NCBI GenBank assembly: GCA_017430675.1
Contig: JAFRMM010000041.1
Span: forward strand, 1-30,783
From: Prevotella sp.
GTDB lineage: Bacteria; Bacteroidota; Bacteroidia; Bacteroidales; Bacteroidaceae
DNA: 30,783 nucleotides
Direction: 5' to 3'
Shown: positions 1-9,287 of the stretch, piece by piece
Layout: the number at the start of each line of letters is the position of its first letter
Numbering within the stretch: the stretch's first letter is position 1
Position numbers and translations under genes: made by a program
Notes under the pieces: generated by a model
Told to the model about the DNA's origin: nothing
What the model saw: the letters and a program-made list of their open reading frames with translations, nothing else
The model's database searches: none

Positions 1-130
1 CTGGGAGGACTTTGCTGAGATGACTGGCATCGAGTATGTCAAGATCAACAAGGAGACGAAGACCTACGAGTTCAAGCAGCAACTGCAGAACAACGAGATG
101 TACTACATGTTGAATAAAGCCCTCAAGTAA
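1..130 (+). CDS. araA: L-arabinose isomerase, C-terminal end (5' truncated by window)
   Basis: Only the last 42 codons are present, read in the frame starting at base 2 and ending in TAA at 128-130. The peptide contains DFAEMTGIEYVKIN, then FKQQLQNNEMYY, which resembles the remembered end of E. coli AraA (FADMHDIEITVIDND, then FKDALRWNEVYY). AraA converts L-arabinose to L-ribulose in the cytoplasm. The next gene is an FGGY kinase that starts 1 nt after this stop, and a GH51 arabinofuranosidase follows, so the context fits arabinose use. The identification rests on a short fragment plus context. Confidence 0.8.
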   Translation, partial: WEDFAEMTGIEYVKINKETKTYEFKQQLQNNEMYYMLNKALK

Positions 131-131
131 T

Positions 132-1724
132 ATGACAGCAAAACAGACGATTGAAGCAGGTAAGGCCATTCTCGGTATCGAGTTTGGCTCTACCCGCATT
201 AAGGCCGTCCTCATCGACGAGGAGAACAAGCCTATAGCACAGGGTTCTCACGAGTGGGAGAACCAGTTGGTTGACGGTCTTTGGACCTACTCTACTGAGG
301 CTATCTGGTACGGTCTTCAGGACTGCTACGCTGAACTCCGCAAGGATGTCCAGAAGCAGTACGACTGCGAGATCGAGGCTCTTGCCGCCATCGGCTTCTC
401 GGCTATGATGCACGGCTATATGGCTTTCAACGAGAAGCAGGAGATCCTCGTGCCCTTCCGCACCTGGCGTAACACTAACACGGGTAAGGCTGCCGCTGAA
501 CTCTCCGAACTCTTCAACTACAACATCCCCCTGCGCTGGAGCATCAGCCATCTCTATGAAGCCATCCTCGACAATGAGGAGCACGTCAGCGACATCAAAT
601 ATCTGACCACCCTCGCCGGTTATGTACACTGGCAGGTGACGGGGCAGTTCGTGCTCGGTGTGGGAGATGCCTCTGGTATGATCCCTGTGGATCCGAAGAC
701 CAAGACCTACGATGCCACGATGGTCAGGAAGTTCGATGAACTCATCGCACCGAAGGGATTCTCCTGGAAGTTGCTCGACATCCTGCCAAAGTCACTCAAC
801 GCTGGTGAGAGCGCAGGATTCCTGACACCCGAGGGTGCCAAGAAACTCGATGTCTCCGGCCACTTGAAGGCAGGTATCCCCGTCTGTCCGCCTGAGGGCG
901 ACGCTGGTACGGGCATGGTAGCCACCAATGCCGTCAAGCAGCGCACGGGTAACGTCTCCGCCGGTACATCTTCGTTCTCGATGATCGTACTGGAGAAGGA
1001 ACTCTCCAAGCCCTACGAGATGATTGACATGGTGACTACGCCTGACGGTTCGCTCGTGGCAATGGTACACTGCAATAACTGCACCAGCGACATCAATGCC
1101 TGGGTTGGATTGTTTAAGGAATATCAGCAACTGCTTGGTATTAAGGTCGATATGAATGAACTCTATGGCAAACTGTTCAACAAGGCCCTGGAGGGTGATG
1201 CCGACTGCGGCGGACTGATGGCCTACAACTACGTCAGTGGCGAGCCTGTCACGGGACTCGCTGAAGGCCGTCCCCTGTTCGTCCGTTCGGCTAATGATAA
1301 GTTCAACCTCGCCAACTTCATGCGTGCCCACCTCTACGGAGCCATCGGTGTGCTGAAGATCGGTAACGATATCCTGTTCAAGGAAGAGATGATTCGCGTG
1401 GATCGTATCACAGGCCACGGTGGTTACTTCAAGACACCGGGTGTGGGTCAGCGCATGCTCGCCGCCGCCCTTAACTCTCCCATCTCCGTGATGGAGACTG
1501 CTGGTGAAGGTGGTGCCTGGGGTATCGCCCTGTTGGCCGGCTATGCCGTGAACAATCCCAACAAACTCTCACTGGCCGACTATCTGGAGACTGTTGTCTT
1601 CGCAGGTAATACGGGTGTCTCTATCGCGCCCACTGCCGAGGATGTCGCAGGATTCGAGAAGTATATCGAGAACTACAAGCGCTGTCTGCCTGTCGAGCAG
1701 AGCGCCGTCGATAACAAGAAATGA
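132..1724 (+). CDS. araB: FGGY-family carbohydrate kinase, probable L-ribulokinase
   Basis: A 530-residue protein with the two-domain layout of FGGY sugar kinases. The N-terminal phosphate-binding loop is LGIEFGSTRIKAVLID (residues 14-29); most family members have Asp where this has Glu17. D257 in PPEGDAGTGM sits where the catalytic base of xylulokinases lies. The C-terminal glycine-rich signature begins at G428 (GHGGYFKTPGVGQRML) and is followed by ETAGEGGAWGIALLAG. It is expected to phosphorylate L-ribulose in the cytoplasm. The sequence resembles Bacteroides kinases of arabinose loci more than E. coli AraB, so xylulokinase is the main alternative; araA upstream and GH51 downstream favour ribulokinase. 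It begins 1 nt after araA and ends 6 nt before the GH51 gene, so the three are probably co-transcribed. Codon use is biased, as in a highly expressed gene. Confidence 0.85.
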   Translation: MTAKQTIEAGKAILGIEFGSTRIKAVLIDEENKPIAQGSHEWENQLVDGLWTYSTEAIWYGLQDCYAELRKDVQKQYDCEIEALAAIGFSAMMHGYMAFNEKQEILVPFRTWRNTNTGKAAAELSELFNYNIPLRWSISHLYEAILDNEEHVSDIKYLTTLAGYVHWQVTGQFVLGVGDASGMIPVDPKTKTYDATMVRKFDELIAPKGFSWKLLDILPKSLNAGESAGFLTPEGAKKLDVSGHLKAGIPVCPPEGDAGTGMVATNAVKQRTGNVSAGTSSFSMIVLEKELSKPYEMIDMVTTPDGSLVAMVHCNNCTSDINAWVGLFKEYQQLLGIKVDMNELYGKLFNKALEGDADCGGLMAYNYVSGEPVTGLAEGRPLFVRSANDKFNLANFMRAHLYGAIGVLKIGNDILFKEEMIRVDRITGHGGYFKTPGVGQRMLAAALNSPISVMETAGEGGAWGIALLAGYAVNNPNKLSLADYLETVVFAGNTGVSIAPTAEDVAGFEKYIENYKRCLPVEQSAVDNKK

Positions 1725-1730
1725 TCAGGT

Positions 1731-3320
1731 ATGAAGAAACTGCTCATATTAATGTCAGTCGCCCTGTTCTCCCTGCCTATGATGGCTGCGGATAATGTGA
1801 AGGCGACGATTCACGCAGACAAGGCTGGTGCCAAGATCAACCGTGAGATCTACGGACAGTTCTCCGAGCACCTCGGTTCGTGTATCTATGGTGGACTCTG
1901 GGTGGGTGAGAACTCCCAGATCCCCAATATCAACGGCTACCGCAAGGACGTGTTCGAGGCCCTGAAGGCCCTGAAGATTCCTGTGATGCGCTGGCCGGGC
2001 GGCTGCTTTGCCGACGACTATCACTGGATGGACGGTATCGGTCCGAAGGACCAGCGTCCGTCGCTGCGTAACAATAACTGGGGTGGCACCATCGAGGACA
2101 ACTCGTTTGGTACGCACGAGTTCCTGAACCTCTGCGAGATGCTTGACTGCGAGCCGTATATCAGCGGCAATGTAGGCAGCGGCACGGTGAAGGAAATGGC
2201 CCAGTGGGTGGAGTACATGACCTCCGACGGTGATACGCCGATGGCCCGTCTGCGCCGTGCCAACGGTCGCGACAAGGCATGGAAGGTGAAGTACTTCGGT
2301 ATTGGTAACGAGGCCTGGGGCTGTGGCGGTAACATGACGCCTGAATACTACAGCGACGAGTTCCGCAAGTTCAATACCTACCTGCGCGATCAGGGCGGCA
2401 ACCGCCTCTACCGTATTGCCTCTGGTGCCTCTGACTACGACTACGACTGGACGAAGGTGCTGATGGAAAAGATCGGTAACCGTATGCAGGGCGTTAGCCT
2501 CCACTACTACACCTGCTCAGGTTGGGAAGGCTCGAAGGGCTCGGCCACTAAGTTCAGCACCGACCAGTACTACTGGGCATTAGGCAAGTGTCTGGAGATT
2601 GAGGAAGTGATCAAGAAGCACAAGGCCATCATGGACGAGGCAGACCCTGAAGGTAAGATCGGACTGCTCGTTGATGAGTGGGGCACCTGGTGGGACGAGG
2701 AACCTGGCACTATCGCCGGACACCTCTATCAGCAGAACGCCCTCCGCGATGCTTTTGTGGCAGCACTGAGCCTGAACGTGTTCCATAAATACACAGACCG
2801 TGTGAAGATGGCGAACATCGCCCAGGTTGTGAACGTGCTGCAGTCGATGATCCTCACCGATCAGGAAGGTACGGGTCACATGGTGCTGACGCCGACCTAC
2901 CACGTGTTCGAGATGTACACCCCGTTCCAGGAGGCCACCTATCTGCCCGTGGATCTGGAGAGTGAGATCGTCGCCGTGAGCAAGGCCTACTTCAAGGAGA
3001 AGGAGGGTGCCAAGGATGCTGGCTATCGCCCCTGTCCCCTACTCTCTGCCTCTGCTGCCAAGACGAAGGATGGCAGTCTCGTGCTCGCCATCACCAACGT
3101 CAGCCTCGATACCGACAAGACCATCGACTTCCAGATCGACGGCTACAGTGCCAAGACTGTCAGCGGCCGTATCCTGACCTCGAAGAACGTGGCCGACTAC
3201 AATGATTTCCAGCATCCCAACGTGATTGCTCCTGCTGAGTACAAGGATGCCAGCCTGAAGAAGGGCGTACTCACCGTCAAGGTGCCCGCCAAGTCGATCG
3301 TCGTGCTGAACATCAAGTAA
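1731..3320 (+). CDS. Secreted alpha-L-arabinofuranosidase, GH51 family
   Basis: A 529-residue protein with a signal peptide ([20 protein letters not shown]), so it acts in the periplasm or outside. GH51 features are clear: [16 protein letters not shown] near residues 44-59, [13 protein letters not shown] (87-99), the acid/base glutamate E194 in [11 protein letters not shown], and the nucleophile E316 in [10 protein letters not shown]. The C-terminus (about 430-529) is the beta-sandwich typical of GH51, ending in KSIVVLNIK. It releases L-arabinose from arabinan or arabinoxylan oligosaccharides, supplying the isomerase and kinase encoded just upstream. Length fits the shorter GH51 enzymes. The start is 6 nt after the kinase stop. 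A strong terminator follows at once, so it is the last gene of this operon. Confidence 0.93.
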   Translation: MKKLLILMSVALFSLPMMAADNVKATIHADKAGAKINREIYGQFSEHLGSCIYGGLWVGENSQIPNINGYRKDVFEALKALKIPVMRWPGGCFADDYHWMDGIGPKDQRPSLRNNNWGGTIEDNSFGTHEFLNLCEMLDCEPYISGNVGSGTVKEMAQWVEYMTSDGDTPMARLRRANGRDKAWKVKYFGIGNEAWGCGGNMTPEYYSDEFRKFNTYLRDQGGNRLYRIASGASDYDYDWTKVLMEKIGNRMQGVSLHYYTCSGWEGSKGSATKFSTDQYYWALGKCLEIEEVIKKHKAIMDEADPEGKIGLLVDEWGTWWDEEPGTIAGHLYQQNALRDAFVAALSLNVFHKYTDRVKMANIAQVVNVLQSMILTDQEGTGHMVLTPTYHVFEMYTPFQEATYLPVDLESEIVAVSKAYFKEKEGAKDAGYRPCPLLSASAAKTKDGSLVLAITNVSLDTDKTIDFQIDGYSAKTVSGRILTSKNVADYNDFQHPNVIAPAEYKDASLKKGVLTVKVPAKSIVVLNIK

Positions 3321-3340
3321 ACCAGTATCCCTGTATAGCG

Positions 3341-3374
3341 AATGAATCCCGCCTCAAACATGGCGGGATTCATT
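3341..3374 (+). terminator. Intrinsic terminator-like hairpin after the GH51 gene
   Basis: A perfect 13-bp stem (AATGAATCCCGCC at 3341-3353 and GGCGGGATTCATT at 3362-3374) closes an 8-nt loop. It starts 20 nt after the GH51 stop and is GC-rich at its top. The following bases are only weakly T-rich. It separates the arabinose operon from the first signalling triad. Confidence 0.85.
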
Positions 3375-3425
3375 TGTATAGTGGCTCTGTAGCAACAAAC
3401 GGAACCACAAAAAATTCCTTTTTAG

Positions 3426-3438
3426 GGTTTAGTAAACC
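3426..3438. promoter_or_regulatory. Small inverted repeat upstream of sigma gene 1
   Basis: GGTTTAGTAAACC is a perfect 6-bp inverted repeat around a single central base, 26 nt before the sigma gene start. It could be an operator or part of an ECF-type promoter. No TAnnTTTG box is visible in this gap, which would fit control by an alternative sigma factor. Function is inferred from position only. Confidence 0.25.
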
Positions 3439-3464
3439 GTATGTTCATGTGTATATAAGGGTGT

Positions 3465-3956
3465 ATGGCAGACCAAAGAAAACTCGAAGCACTGTTCAGA
3501 CAGCATTACCGGCAGATGTATCGGCTGGCCACCATACTTCTGCACGACAATGCCGAGAGCAAGGATGTGGTGCACGACATCTTTGCACAGTTGCTCGACA
3601 ATCCGGATCGTCTCAGGGAAGAGACTGCCGAGTCCTATCTGCTTACAAGCGTACGGAACCGATGTCTGAATGTGATCCGTGGCCGACAGATACAGGAACG
3701 GGTGGAGCGACTCTACCTCCTTGATCTTGAAACCACTATTCTCCCACCAGACAGGTTTAATGAAGAACTGAAAATCCTGCACAATGGAATCAGTCTCTTG
3801 GAACCGCCTGTCTGCCGCGACATCATCCTGCAGCACTTCCGCGACGGTATCACCTTCAAGGAGATTGCCCGTCGCCTGGGTGTCAGCGAGACCACTGTCT
3901 ATAAGCATCTGCGCCGTGCGCTTGAGTCATTACGTCAACAACTTCAAAACCTATGA
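3465..3956 (+). CDS. ECF RNA polymerase sigma factor, triad 1
   Basis: A 163-residue sigma-70 protein of the extracytoplasmic-function class, with region 2 and region 4 only. Region 2 covers about residues 9-80 (LFRQHYRQMYRLATILLHD, then AESKDVVHDIFAQLL, then SYLLTSVRNRCLNVIRGR). Region 4 covers about 110-160, with the helix-turn-helix FKEIARRLGVSETTVYKHLRRAL. It should direct RNA polymerase to a small set of promoters, probably including its own locus, once freed from the anti-sigma factor encoded 5 nt downstream. It resembles the expanded Bacteroidetes ECF group linked to TonB-dependent receptors. The ATG at 3465 gives the usual family N-terminus. The other two sigma factors in the window share its size and layout but differ in sequence, so they are paralogues rather than recent copies. 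Confidence 0.92.
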   Translation: MADQRKLEALFRQHYRQMYRLATILLHDNAESKDVVHDIFAQLLDNPDRLREETAESYLLTSVRNRCLNVIRGRQIQERVERLYLLDLETTILPPDRFNEELKILHNGISLLEPPVCRDIILQHFRDGITFKEIARRLGVSETTVYKHLRRALESLRQQLQNL

Positions 3957-3960
3957 GCGT

Positions 3961-4629
3961 ATGAACAAGACAGACTTATTACTCCAGATGCTGGAGCAGC
4001 CACAGCGATACACAGCCGAGGAATGGCAGGAGATACTTGCCGACGACGAGTGCCGCGAACTCTACACGCTGATGTCGGAGACACAGAGTGCCGTCGATGC
4101 AGCCCGTGCCGATGAGGAAGTCACCGACGAGATGATTGATGCCGAATGGCAGCGGTTAGCGCGACCCCACTTACATTTTTCAATTTCCAGTAACCAATTC
4201 AGGAAGTTCGCCGCTATGTTTATAGGCGTTCTCATGCTCTCAGGCATCGCCTATGCAGCCATCCACATCGTTAGCCATCGTGTTGGAGGGGATTGGCAAT
4301 CCACGACTCAGGAGAGACAGATTCCCAGTTCCCGACAATCGGCATTGTCCGCTGATACCACTATGGCTGACACAATCCCGATGAAGGCCAAACTCTACGA
4401 CAACGTGCCGTTGGGCGAGATCTTCGAAGAACTCTCTATCTACTATCACGTCGAGGTGATCTATCAGAACGAAGACGCGCCACGCCTCCGGCTGTTCTAC
4501 AGATGGAAGCCGGAATACACGCTGGAGAAAGTCGTAGAGATGATGAACAACTTCGACTGGATACAGATCCAAGTAGAGAATGATACGCTTTTCATAAGAA
4601 CCACCGCCATCCCCGCCACGGATGTCTAA
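3961..4629 (+). CDS. Short FecR-like transmembrane anti-sigma factor, triad 1
   Basis: A 222-residue inner-membrane protein. The cytoplasmic N-terminus (1-80), which would bind the sigma factor, includes TDEMIDAEWQRLA. One transmembrane helix lies at about 83-104 (FAAMFIGVLMLSGIAYAAI), and the periplasmic C-terminus at about 145-213 looks like the DUF4974/STN-like domain of FecR proteins (LYDNVPLGEIFEELSIYY, then LRLFYRWKPEYTLEKVVEMM). The central FecR domain of typical Bacteroidetes anti-sigma factors, usually over 300 residues long, is absent; only about 40 polar residues link membrane and end domain. The frame stays open upstream to 3784, inside the sigma gene, but the ATG at 3961 gives an N-terminus matching the paralogues. 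The receptor gene starts 3 nt after its stop. Confidence 0.85.
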   Translation: MNKTDLLLQMLEQPQRYTAEEWQEILADDECRELYTLMSETQSAVDAARADEEVTDEMIDAEWQRLARPHLHFSISSNQFRKFAAMFIGVLMLSGIAYAAIHIVSHRVGGDWQSTTQERQIPSSRQSALSADTTMADTIPMKAKLYDNVPLGEIFEELSIYYHVEVIYQNEDAPRLRLFYRWKPEYTLEKVVEMMNNFDWIQIQVENDTLFIRTTAIPATDV

Positions 4630-4632
4630 CAC

Positions 4633-7212
4633 ATGTTTGCCATGATGAAAAGACTGTCATTCATACTACTCCTGTGCGCCATTGCTTCTGTATGCAGCGC
4701 ACAAAGGCTGACCCATGATTTCCATGACGTCACTCTTTCCGATGCCTTAAAGTACATCCAGTCTCAGACTGATAATTATGATCTCATCTTTATCTATGAC
4801 GAACTGGAGGATTTCCGTGTAACAACCCATGTGCAGAACAAGTCCGTCCCTGATGCCGTCCTGCAACTTGTCGGCTTTTATCCCGTCCGTGTCTATAAGA
4901 GTGGTGAAAGAGAAATCTATGTGGAATGTACCCATAAAACCAATCGTCACCTCAGGGGAACCATCATCGACGAACAGGGCCAGCCCGTTGCCTATGCCAA
5001 TGTTTACCTGCTTCATCCATCCGACTCAACCGTCATAGGTGGAGGCGTGAGCAATGAGGCTGGCTACTTCGTCGTCCCATTCGATACAGAACCCGTACTC
5101 GCCCGTATCTCATTCGTCGGCTATAAGACCATCTATCGGCAATGCGATAAGGAAAACATCGGCACCATCCGGATGCGCCCCGACAACTACACGCTCAACG
5201 GCGTGGTGGTGCAGGGCGAACGTCCCAAGGTGGTGCTGCAAGGCAACTCATTGCTGATGAATGTGGAGGGTACGGTGATGGAGCGGATGGGTACGGCAGA
5301 GGATGTGCTCACACGTGTGCCGATGATTGCCAAGCGTGGCGAGGGTTACGAGATCTTAGGCAAGGGTGCACCGCTCATCTATCTGAATAACCGCAAACTG
5401 ACCGACCTGACCGAACTGAAGAACGTCCAGTCAGACATGATTCGCAGCGTCGAGGTCATCCAGAATCCGGGTGCCCGCTACGACGCCACCGTCAATGCCG
5501 TCATCGTCATCCGCACCAAACGCGTAGCGGGCGAGGGCCTGGGTGTAGAACTGACCTCATGGAGCCGCGAAGGACGTGGCTATGCCAATAATGAGCGCAT
5601 CAACCTGACCTACCGCACAGGCGGCTTGGAACTCTTTGCCAATCTCTTCGGAGCCTACAACAAGAGATGGAGTCGTGGCGAGTTCGAGCAGACTGTCTTT
5701 GCCGACACGCTGTGGACTATTACCAACCGACAGCATGCTACAGCACGCAATCCCTACTTCGAGGGACGATTCGGTTTCAACTACCAGATCAATGACAATC
5801 ACTCCTTCGGCGGGTTCTACCAGAATACATACGACTACGTGAAGACCACCAGCGAGTATGATGATGACCTACAGGCCGACGGAGTGCCATACGACCACCT
5901 GCAAAACAGTAGTGTCAAGCGTGACAAAAATGCGCCCATACACCAGATCAATCTCTATTACACAGGCAAAGTGGGACAATTCAGCATAGACTTCAATGCC
6001 GACTACATCTCCCGCAAGCAGCAGAGTCGCAATCAGCAGCAGGAACTCAGCACCGAGTATGAAGACCGCGATGTGAATACCGAGAGCCTGACACGCAGTA
6101 AGATGTTTGCCGAGAAACTTTTCGTCACCCATCCACTGTGGAAAGGTCAGATAGAGATTGGCGAGGAATATACCAATACGCGTTGGCGCAGCAGATTCGA
6201 TAATCAGGAAGGATACATTGCCAACAGCAACAACGAGCAGCACGAGAGCAACATTGCGCCCTTCCTGGAACTGCGCCAACGTTTGGGGCGTTTCCAGTTG
6301 TCAGCAGGTCTGCGTTATGAACATGTGGAGTCGGAGTATTTCGTCAGCGGACAGCGACGCGATGAGCAATGCCGCATCTACGACGACTTCTTCCCGTCGG
6401 CATCGGTATCGACGTCAGCGAAAAATCTGCAACTATCCTTCAGTTATGCCAAGCGCACCTCACGCCCTGCTTACTGGCTATTGAGTAGTGATGTCACCTA
6501 CGAGAACCGCCTGAACCAGCAGACTGGCAATCCCTATCTGAGACCCATCAAATACCACAACATGAACATGATGGTGATGTGGAAGTGGCTCTATCTGATG
6601 ACCAATTATTCCCATTGTATCGACCCTATCATCTATACGGTAGAGAGCATGGAGCAGGATTCGAAGGTGAACCTCGTCACCCACAAGAACTACGACCATG
6701 CCGACTGGCTCACCATCACCCTTGGCGCACAGAAGAATATCAAGTTAGGCGACGGGATAACGTGGACACCACAATACAACGTGTCGCTGATGAAGCCCTG
6801 GCTCACGACGACGTTCTTGGACGAAAAAAAGAACTTTAATCATCCGATGCTGTCCCTGCAATTAGGCAATATTGTCACGCTGCCCCACAAGTGGCTACTA
6901 CAGGCCGACTTCAATGTGCACACCCACGGCAATACAGGCTCGAATATCTGGGTTGACTGCACCAATCCCATGCTCTCGTTCAGCGTCAGCAAAGACTTCT
7001 TCAAGAGCCGTCTCAATGTCAAGTTGACAGGCAATGACCTCTTCAATGGCGGCATCAATTATGTTATGCTTTACAGCAACCGCATGATGTTCCAGAAAAT
7101 GGAGGACAACGATTCCCGTTGCATTCAACTCTCCCTGCGTTACCGCTTCAATGTCACCCCGTCGAAGTACAAGGGCACTGGTGCAGGTAATGCCGAGAAG
7201 AACCGCCTGTAA
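4633..7212 (+). CDS. TonB-dependent-type outer-membrane receptor with STN signalling domain, triad 1
   Basis: An 859-residue protein. After a signal peptide ending near SVCSAQ (24) come an STN-like domain (about 26-97, LSDALKYIQSQTDNYDLIFI), a carboxypeptidase-regulatory-like beta-sandwich (about 98-185, GTIIDEQGQPVAYANV), a plug-like domain (about 190-300, with GKGAPLIYLNNRKL and NPGARYDATVNAVIVI) and a long beta-barrel of the OMP_b-brl_3 kind. It ends in SKYKGTGAGNAEKNRL, a tail nearly shared with the triad 3 receptor. The STN domain marks it as a transducer that could signal to the anti-sigma factor. No SusD gene follows, so it is not a standard SusCD pair. ATG codons at 4642 and 4645 are alternative starts; 4645 gives a more typical signal peptide. 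Its ligand cannot be told from sequence. Confidence 0.88.
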   Translation: MFAMMKRLSFILLLCAIASVCSAQRLTHDFHDVTLSDALKYIQSQTDNYDLIFIYDELEDFRVTTHVQNKSVPDAVLQLVGFYPVRVYKSGEREIYVECTHKTNRHLRGTIIDEQGQPVAYANVYLLHPSDSTVIGGGVSNEAGYFVVPFDTEPVLARISFVGYKTIYRQCDKENIGTIRMRPDNYTLNGVVVQGERPKVVLQGNSLLMNVEGTVMERMGTAEDVLTRVPMIAKRGEGYEILGKGAPLIYLNNRKLTDLTELKNVQSDMIRSVEVIQNPGARYDATVNAVIVIRTKRVAGEGLGVELTSWSREGRGYANNERINLTYRTGGLELFANLFGAYNKRWSRGEFEQTVFADTLWTITNRQHATARNPYFEGRFGFNYQINDNHSFGGFYQNTYDYVKTTSEYDDDLQADGVPYDHLQNSSVKRDKNAPIHQINLYYTGKVGQFSIDFNADYISRKQQSRNQQQELSTEYEDRDVNTESLTRSKMFAEKLFVTHPLWKGQIEIGEEYTNTRWRSRFDNQEGYIANSNNEQHESNIAPFLELRQRLGRFQLSAGLRYEHVESEYFVSGQRRDEQCRIYDDFFPSASVSTSAKNLQLSFSYAKRTSRPAYWLLSSDVTYENRLNQQTGNPYLRPIKYHNMNMMVMWKWLYLMTNYSHCIDPIIYTVESMEQDSKVNLVTHKNYDHADWLTITLGAQKNIKLGDGITWTPQYNVSLMKPWLTTTFLDEKKNFNHPMLSLQLGNIVTLPHKWLLQADFNVHTHGNTGSNIWVDCTNPMLSFSVSKDFFKSRLNVKLTGNDLFNGGINYVMLYSNRMMFQKMEDNDSRCIQLSLRYRFNVTPSKYKGTGAGNAEKNRL

Positions 7213-7229
7213 ATCTCTCTTGTTATGAT

Positions 7230-7261
7230 GGGCAGTCGTCGGCCCCATACCGACACTGCCC
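7230..7261 (+). terminator. Hairpin repeat after receptor 1
   Basis: GGGCAGTCGTCGG and CCGACACTGCCC pair as a stem with one bulged base. The element lies 17 nt after the receptor stop and is closely matched at 18751-18782 after receptor 3, with a shorter copy at 9870-9892. It probably ends the triad 1 transcript or stabilises its 3' end. Confidence 0.65.
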
Positions 7262-7315
7262 TCTAATAATTCCTAAAAGGCAAGACTGGAATGCTGAAGT
7301 GTCGGATAATTGCAT

Positions 7316-7323
7316 TACCTTTG
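7316..7323 (+). promoter_or_regulatory. Bacteroidetes -7 promoter box for the MutS-like gene
   Basis: TACCTTTG matches the TAnnTTTG consensus. No exact -33 TTG is present; CTG at 7294-7296 is 19 nt away. The ATG at 7329 begins 5 nt after the box, so transcription may start at or next to the start codon. Confidence 0.6.
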
Positions 7324-7328
7324 CAACC

Positions 7329-9131
7329 ATGAATCCAGAGGAATTATATACAGGGCGTATCAAGACGCTGACGGATGAAATCTATCAGTTGAATAGGCAT
7401 AACCGATTGGTGGTTGTACTTGAACTGACAGCCATCGCCTTGGCCATTGGTTGCATCGTAGCCTATACGATGTGGAGCAGTATTTCTGCGTTGGTGGTGG
7501 CAGCACTGTTCATAGCCGCATACGTGGCAATCCGTTGGAAAGACAGCAGTAATAGTCGTTTGTCGGAACAGAAGGATAGTATCCGTAGTGTCTATCAGAA
7601 GGAGGTAGCCTATCTCCATGGCGATTTCTCGGGATTCCCTTCTGGTGAGCAATATGTGAATCCTCACCATGAATTCACGCTCGACCTTGACATCTTCGGG
7701 CCACAGTCGCTGTTCAACCGTATCAACCGAACTGTCACCACTGGCGGCAGCGATTTTCTGGCCAAGGAACTGGCTGAGACACGGCTGAGGAGTATCGACG
7801 AGATAGAGAAACGACGGGAGGCTATCCGTGAACTGTCAGAGAAAGAGCCGTTGCGTACTGCATTTCTTGCGCAAGGCAGGGGGTGCCAGATAAATACTGC
7901 TGACATTATGGATGCTCTGCATGAGGTGCAGCAATTGCGACTCTCTCACCTGGCTGCATATCAGTTCACTTATATTGTAGCGGTCGGTAGCATCATTGTG
8001 TTTTATGGTCTGTTGGCAGGAGCCGTATTGGGTCTGCTGTCGGGTTCGCTTCCCATGATTTGGGTGCTGTTGCAGATAACGGTCGTCTATCTCCTTTTCG
8101 GTCGTACCCTGAAACGCGTCAACCAAAGCATCAACATCATCCTTCCGCGATTAGGAACATACGTCAGCATGATTATGCAGATTGTAACGTCCGATTTGAA
8201 GAGTCAGGAGGGGCGTGACATCATCAGACAACTGTCTGCTGACGAGCAGGATGCCCTCAAGTCTTTCCAGTTGTTGAAGGGCATCATCAACGACCTTGAT
8301 CAGCGTAACGAGGTATGGGTACCCATATCCAATGCCCTCTATCTGGCAGACTATTTCATCGTGCGACGGTTCCTGCTATGGCAAGACCGCTACATGATGC
8401 ATATTGACGAGTGGATAGATGTCGTCAGCCACTTCGATGCGCTGGTGTCGATGGCCACGTTCCGCTACAACGAGCCTGAGGCTGCGGATGCCGAACTGGT
8501 GGATGCCGACGAGGTGGTCTATGAGGCATGCGGACTCTATCATCCATTCCTCGGACAACAGGCCGTGCGCAACGACTTCTCCATTGCCGACCAGCATTAT
8601 TACATCATTACGGGTGCAAACATGGCGGGCAAGAGTACCTTCCTCCGCTCCATTGGCATCAACTACGTGCTGGCTGCCAGCGGAATGCCCGTCTTTGCCG
8701 ACAGCCTTCGTGTCTCGCTCTTCTCACTGTTCAGCAGCATGCGCACCACCGACGACCTCGCCCACGGTATCAGTTACTTCAACGCCGAACTGCTGCGGCT
8801 GCAACAACTCATTGAGACCTGTAGGCAGAACCGCCACTCGCTTATCATCCTTGACGAGATACTGAAGGGCACCAACTCGCTCGACAAACTCAACGGCTCC
8901 CGACTGTTCCTCCAGTCTGTTTCTACACTCCCCATTACGGGTATTATCGCCACCCACGACCTTGCGCTCTCCAAGATGCAGCAGGAGTATCCCGACCGCT
9001 TCCACAACTACTGCTTTGAAATCCAATTATCCGACGAAATCACCTACACCTATCGGCTCTCTGAGGGTGTAGCCCGAAATCAGAACGCTACCTATCTTCT
9101 AAAGAACATCTTAAAGACAGCATTGGAATAA
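7329..9131 (+). CDS. Membrane-anchored MutS-like ATPase
   Basis: A 600-residue protein with two hydrophobic regions, near residues 22-62 and 210-255, then a MutS-type ATPase domain. Walker A is GANMAGKS (429-436) and Walker B ends in LIILDEILKG with D509 and E510. The segments MRTTDDLAHGISYFNAEL and GIIATHD are also typical of MutS domain V. The mismatch-recognition domains of true MutS are missing, so it should not be called mismatch repair MutS; it fits the membrane MutS-related proteins common in Bacteroidetes, whose role is not established. The open frame extends to an ATG at 7299, but a promoter box at 7316-7323 lies between, so 7329 is preferred. It stands alone between triad 1 and the vapBC remnant. 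Confidence 0.88.
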   Translation: MNPEELYTGRIKTLTDEIYQLNRHNRLVVVLELTAIALAIGCIVAYTMWSSISALVVAALFIAAYVAIRWKDSSNSRLSEQKDSIRSVYQKEVAYLHGDFSGFPSGEQYVNPHHEFTLDLDIFGPQSLFNRINRTVTTGGSDFLAKELAETRLRSIDEIEKRREAIRELSEKEPLRTAFLAQGRGCQINTADIMDALHEVQQLRLSHLAAYQFTYIVAVGSIIVFYGLLAGAVLGLLSGSLPMIWVLLQITVVYLLFGRTLKRVNQSINIILPRLGTYVSMIMQIVTSDLKSQEGRDIIRQLSADEQDALKSFQLLKGIINDLDQRNEVWVPISNALYLADYFIVRRFLLWQDRYMMHIDEWIDVVSHFDALVSMATFRYNEPEAADAELVDADEVVYEACGLYHPFLGQQAVRNDFSIADQHYYIITGANMAGKSTFLRSIGINYVLAASGMPVFADSLRVSLFSLFSSMRTTDDLAHGISYFNAELLRLQQLIETCRQNRHSLIILDEILKGTNSLDKLNGSRLFLQSVSTLPITGIIATHDLALSKMQQEYPDRFHNYCFEIQLSDEITYTYRLSEGVARNQNATYLLKNILKTALE

Positions 9132-9168
9132 ACAAGCAAACCATCATCACCGCACTGCTCACCCTCGT
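9128..9168 (+). repeat. Decayed signal-peptide cassette, left copy
   Basis: Read from 9128 with ATA in place of ATG, this encodes (I)NKQTIITALLTLV and then hits TAA. It closely matches the start of the secreted thioredoxin genes at 22760 (KKTIITALLTLV) and 25468 (NKQSIITALFALV). It overlaps the stop codon of the MutS-like gene and has no coding continuation, so it is an orphan fragment. Confidence 0.7.
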
Positions 9169-9216
9169 ATAAAATTACCAAAATGAAGCATCTGACACCA
9201 TATCGCCAAAACGAAA

Positions 9217-9248
9217 CATCCCTCTCACCGGTGAGTGGAAGAGGGATG
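9217..9248 (-). terminator. Probable terminator of the vapBC-like unit
   Basis: CATCCCTCT (9217-9225) pairs with AGAGGGATG (9240-9248), and the loop holds the palindrome CTCACCGGTGAG. Read on the minus strand the hairpin is followed by the T-rich stretch TTTCGTTTT, as expected of a terminator for the leftward toxin gene. Confidence 0.55.
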
Positions 9249-9287
9249 GTGTATGGGGGTGGATTTGACTATAAAGAAGATTTCCTC

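Noticed and set aside
792..2504. Long minus-strand open frames of 208 and 249 codons (792-1418 and 1755-2504)
   Set aside because: They lie opposite the conserved araB and GH51 genes, whose codon bias leaves the reverse strand open; the products have no recognisable features.
7329..9131. True mismatch-repair MutS
   Set aside because: The mismatch-recognition and connector domains are absent and membrane segments are present; only the ATPase domain is shared.
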